A stretch of 64,000 bases of DNA from Micavibrio sp. UBA6139 (GTDB lineage Bacteria; Pseudomonadota; Alphaproteobacteria; Micavibrionales; Micavibrionaceae), in contig DIVF01000052.1 of NCBI GenBank assembly GCA_002423285.1, forward strand, positions 81,221-145,220. The letters are read 5' to 3'. Shown in pieces: positions 63,987 through 64,000 of this stretch. The position numbers and the translations under genes are program-made. The notes under the pieces were generated by a model that was given only the letters and a program-made list of their open reading frames with translations, was not told where the DNA came from and searched no databases. Within the stretch, counting starts at the first letter, position 1; the number at the start of each line of letters is the position of its first letter.

Positions 63987-64000
63987 ATGAGATCAGACCG
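63987..64000 (+). CDS. Possible start of the next gene (partial)
   Basis: ATG with GAGG nine bases upstream opens MRSD and runs off the window. Only four full codons are visible, so this is tentative. Confidence 0.35.

Overview
The window looks like alphaproteobacterial chromosome at mid-GC. The evidence is gene order. The run DUF3576 lipoprotein, leuS, lptE, holA, parB, parA, rsmG, mnmG, mnmE, DUF6489, YerC-like, rho, hemJ, hemH, hemE is the origin-proximal block typical of Alphaproteobacteria. An alphaproteobacterial porin, an NDUFA9-like protein, CtrA-like and RpoN-like promoter elements and a hemE-adjacent replication origin agree with this. The many secreted RCC1 blades and lineage-specific orphans suggest a Micavibrio-like organism, but that is inference, not proof.

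Layout. 0-8.6 kb: small membrane protein, alpha/beta hydrolase, two glycosyltransferases (GT4 and GT9), ArsR regulator, SDR plus cytidylate-kinase-like pair, rsmA-surA, NDUFA9-like gene. 8.7-16.4 kb: UvrD/PcrA helicase, hydrolase, GGDEF protein, LOG-family enzyme, an orphan behind a perfect CtrA box, YifB/ComM. 16.4-29.2 kb: mostly housekeeping singles (HIT, GNAT, lipoprotein protease, TerC, M23 peptidase, Smr protein) mixed with orphans. One of these orphans (28406-29158) sits behind a consensus sigma-54 promoter and diverges from a receiver-less winged-helix regulator. 29.2-32.3 kb: PLP-binding protein, porin framed by exact hairpin repeats, DUF3576 lipoprotein. 32.3-38.0 kb: two head-to-tail genes for very large secreted RCC1 proteins, each with 14 blades, placed between the DUF3576 gene and leuS. 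38.4-43.4 kb: leuS-lptE-holA plus a degenerate EAL gene. 43.5-50.4 kb: parB-parA, rsmG, mnmG, an orphan and mnmE, with four parS-like 16-mers inside coding sequence. 50.5-55.4 kb: YerC-like regulator, orphans, dienelactone hydrolase overlapping an unusual membrane protein with eight CxxC motifs. 55.8-60.7 kb: rho, an orphan and the haem genes hemJ, hemH and hemE.

60.7-61.2 kb is a strong candidate for the chromosomal origin: hemE-adjacent, with an AT-rich stretch, a TAG/TAA trinucleotide run matching the DnaA-trio, a DnaA box four bases away, and further boxes. The genes right of it (61.2-64 kb) are orphans, including a protein whose HExxH-like position reads RELRR.

How the parts fit: parABS, oriC and CtrA-like control concern chromosome replication and segregation. 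RsmG, MnmG and MnmE act on rRNA and tRNA. HemE, HemJ and HemH are late haem-synthesis steps. LptE, the heptosyltransferase-like GT9, SurA, the porin and several lipoproteins concern the outer envelope. The RCC1 pair is the main accessory block. At least three families of short palindromic repeats lie between genes. I saw no rRNA, tRNA, CRISPR array, insertion sequence or prophage.
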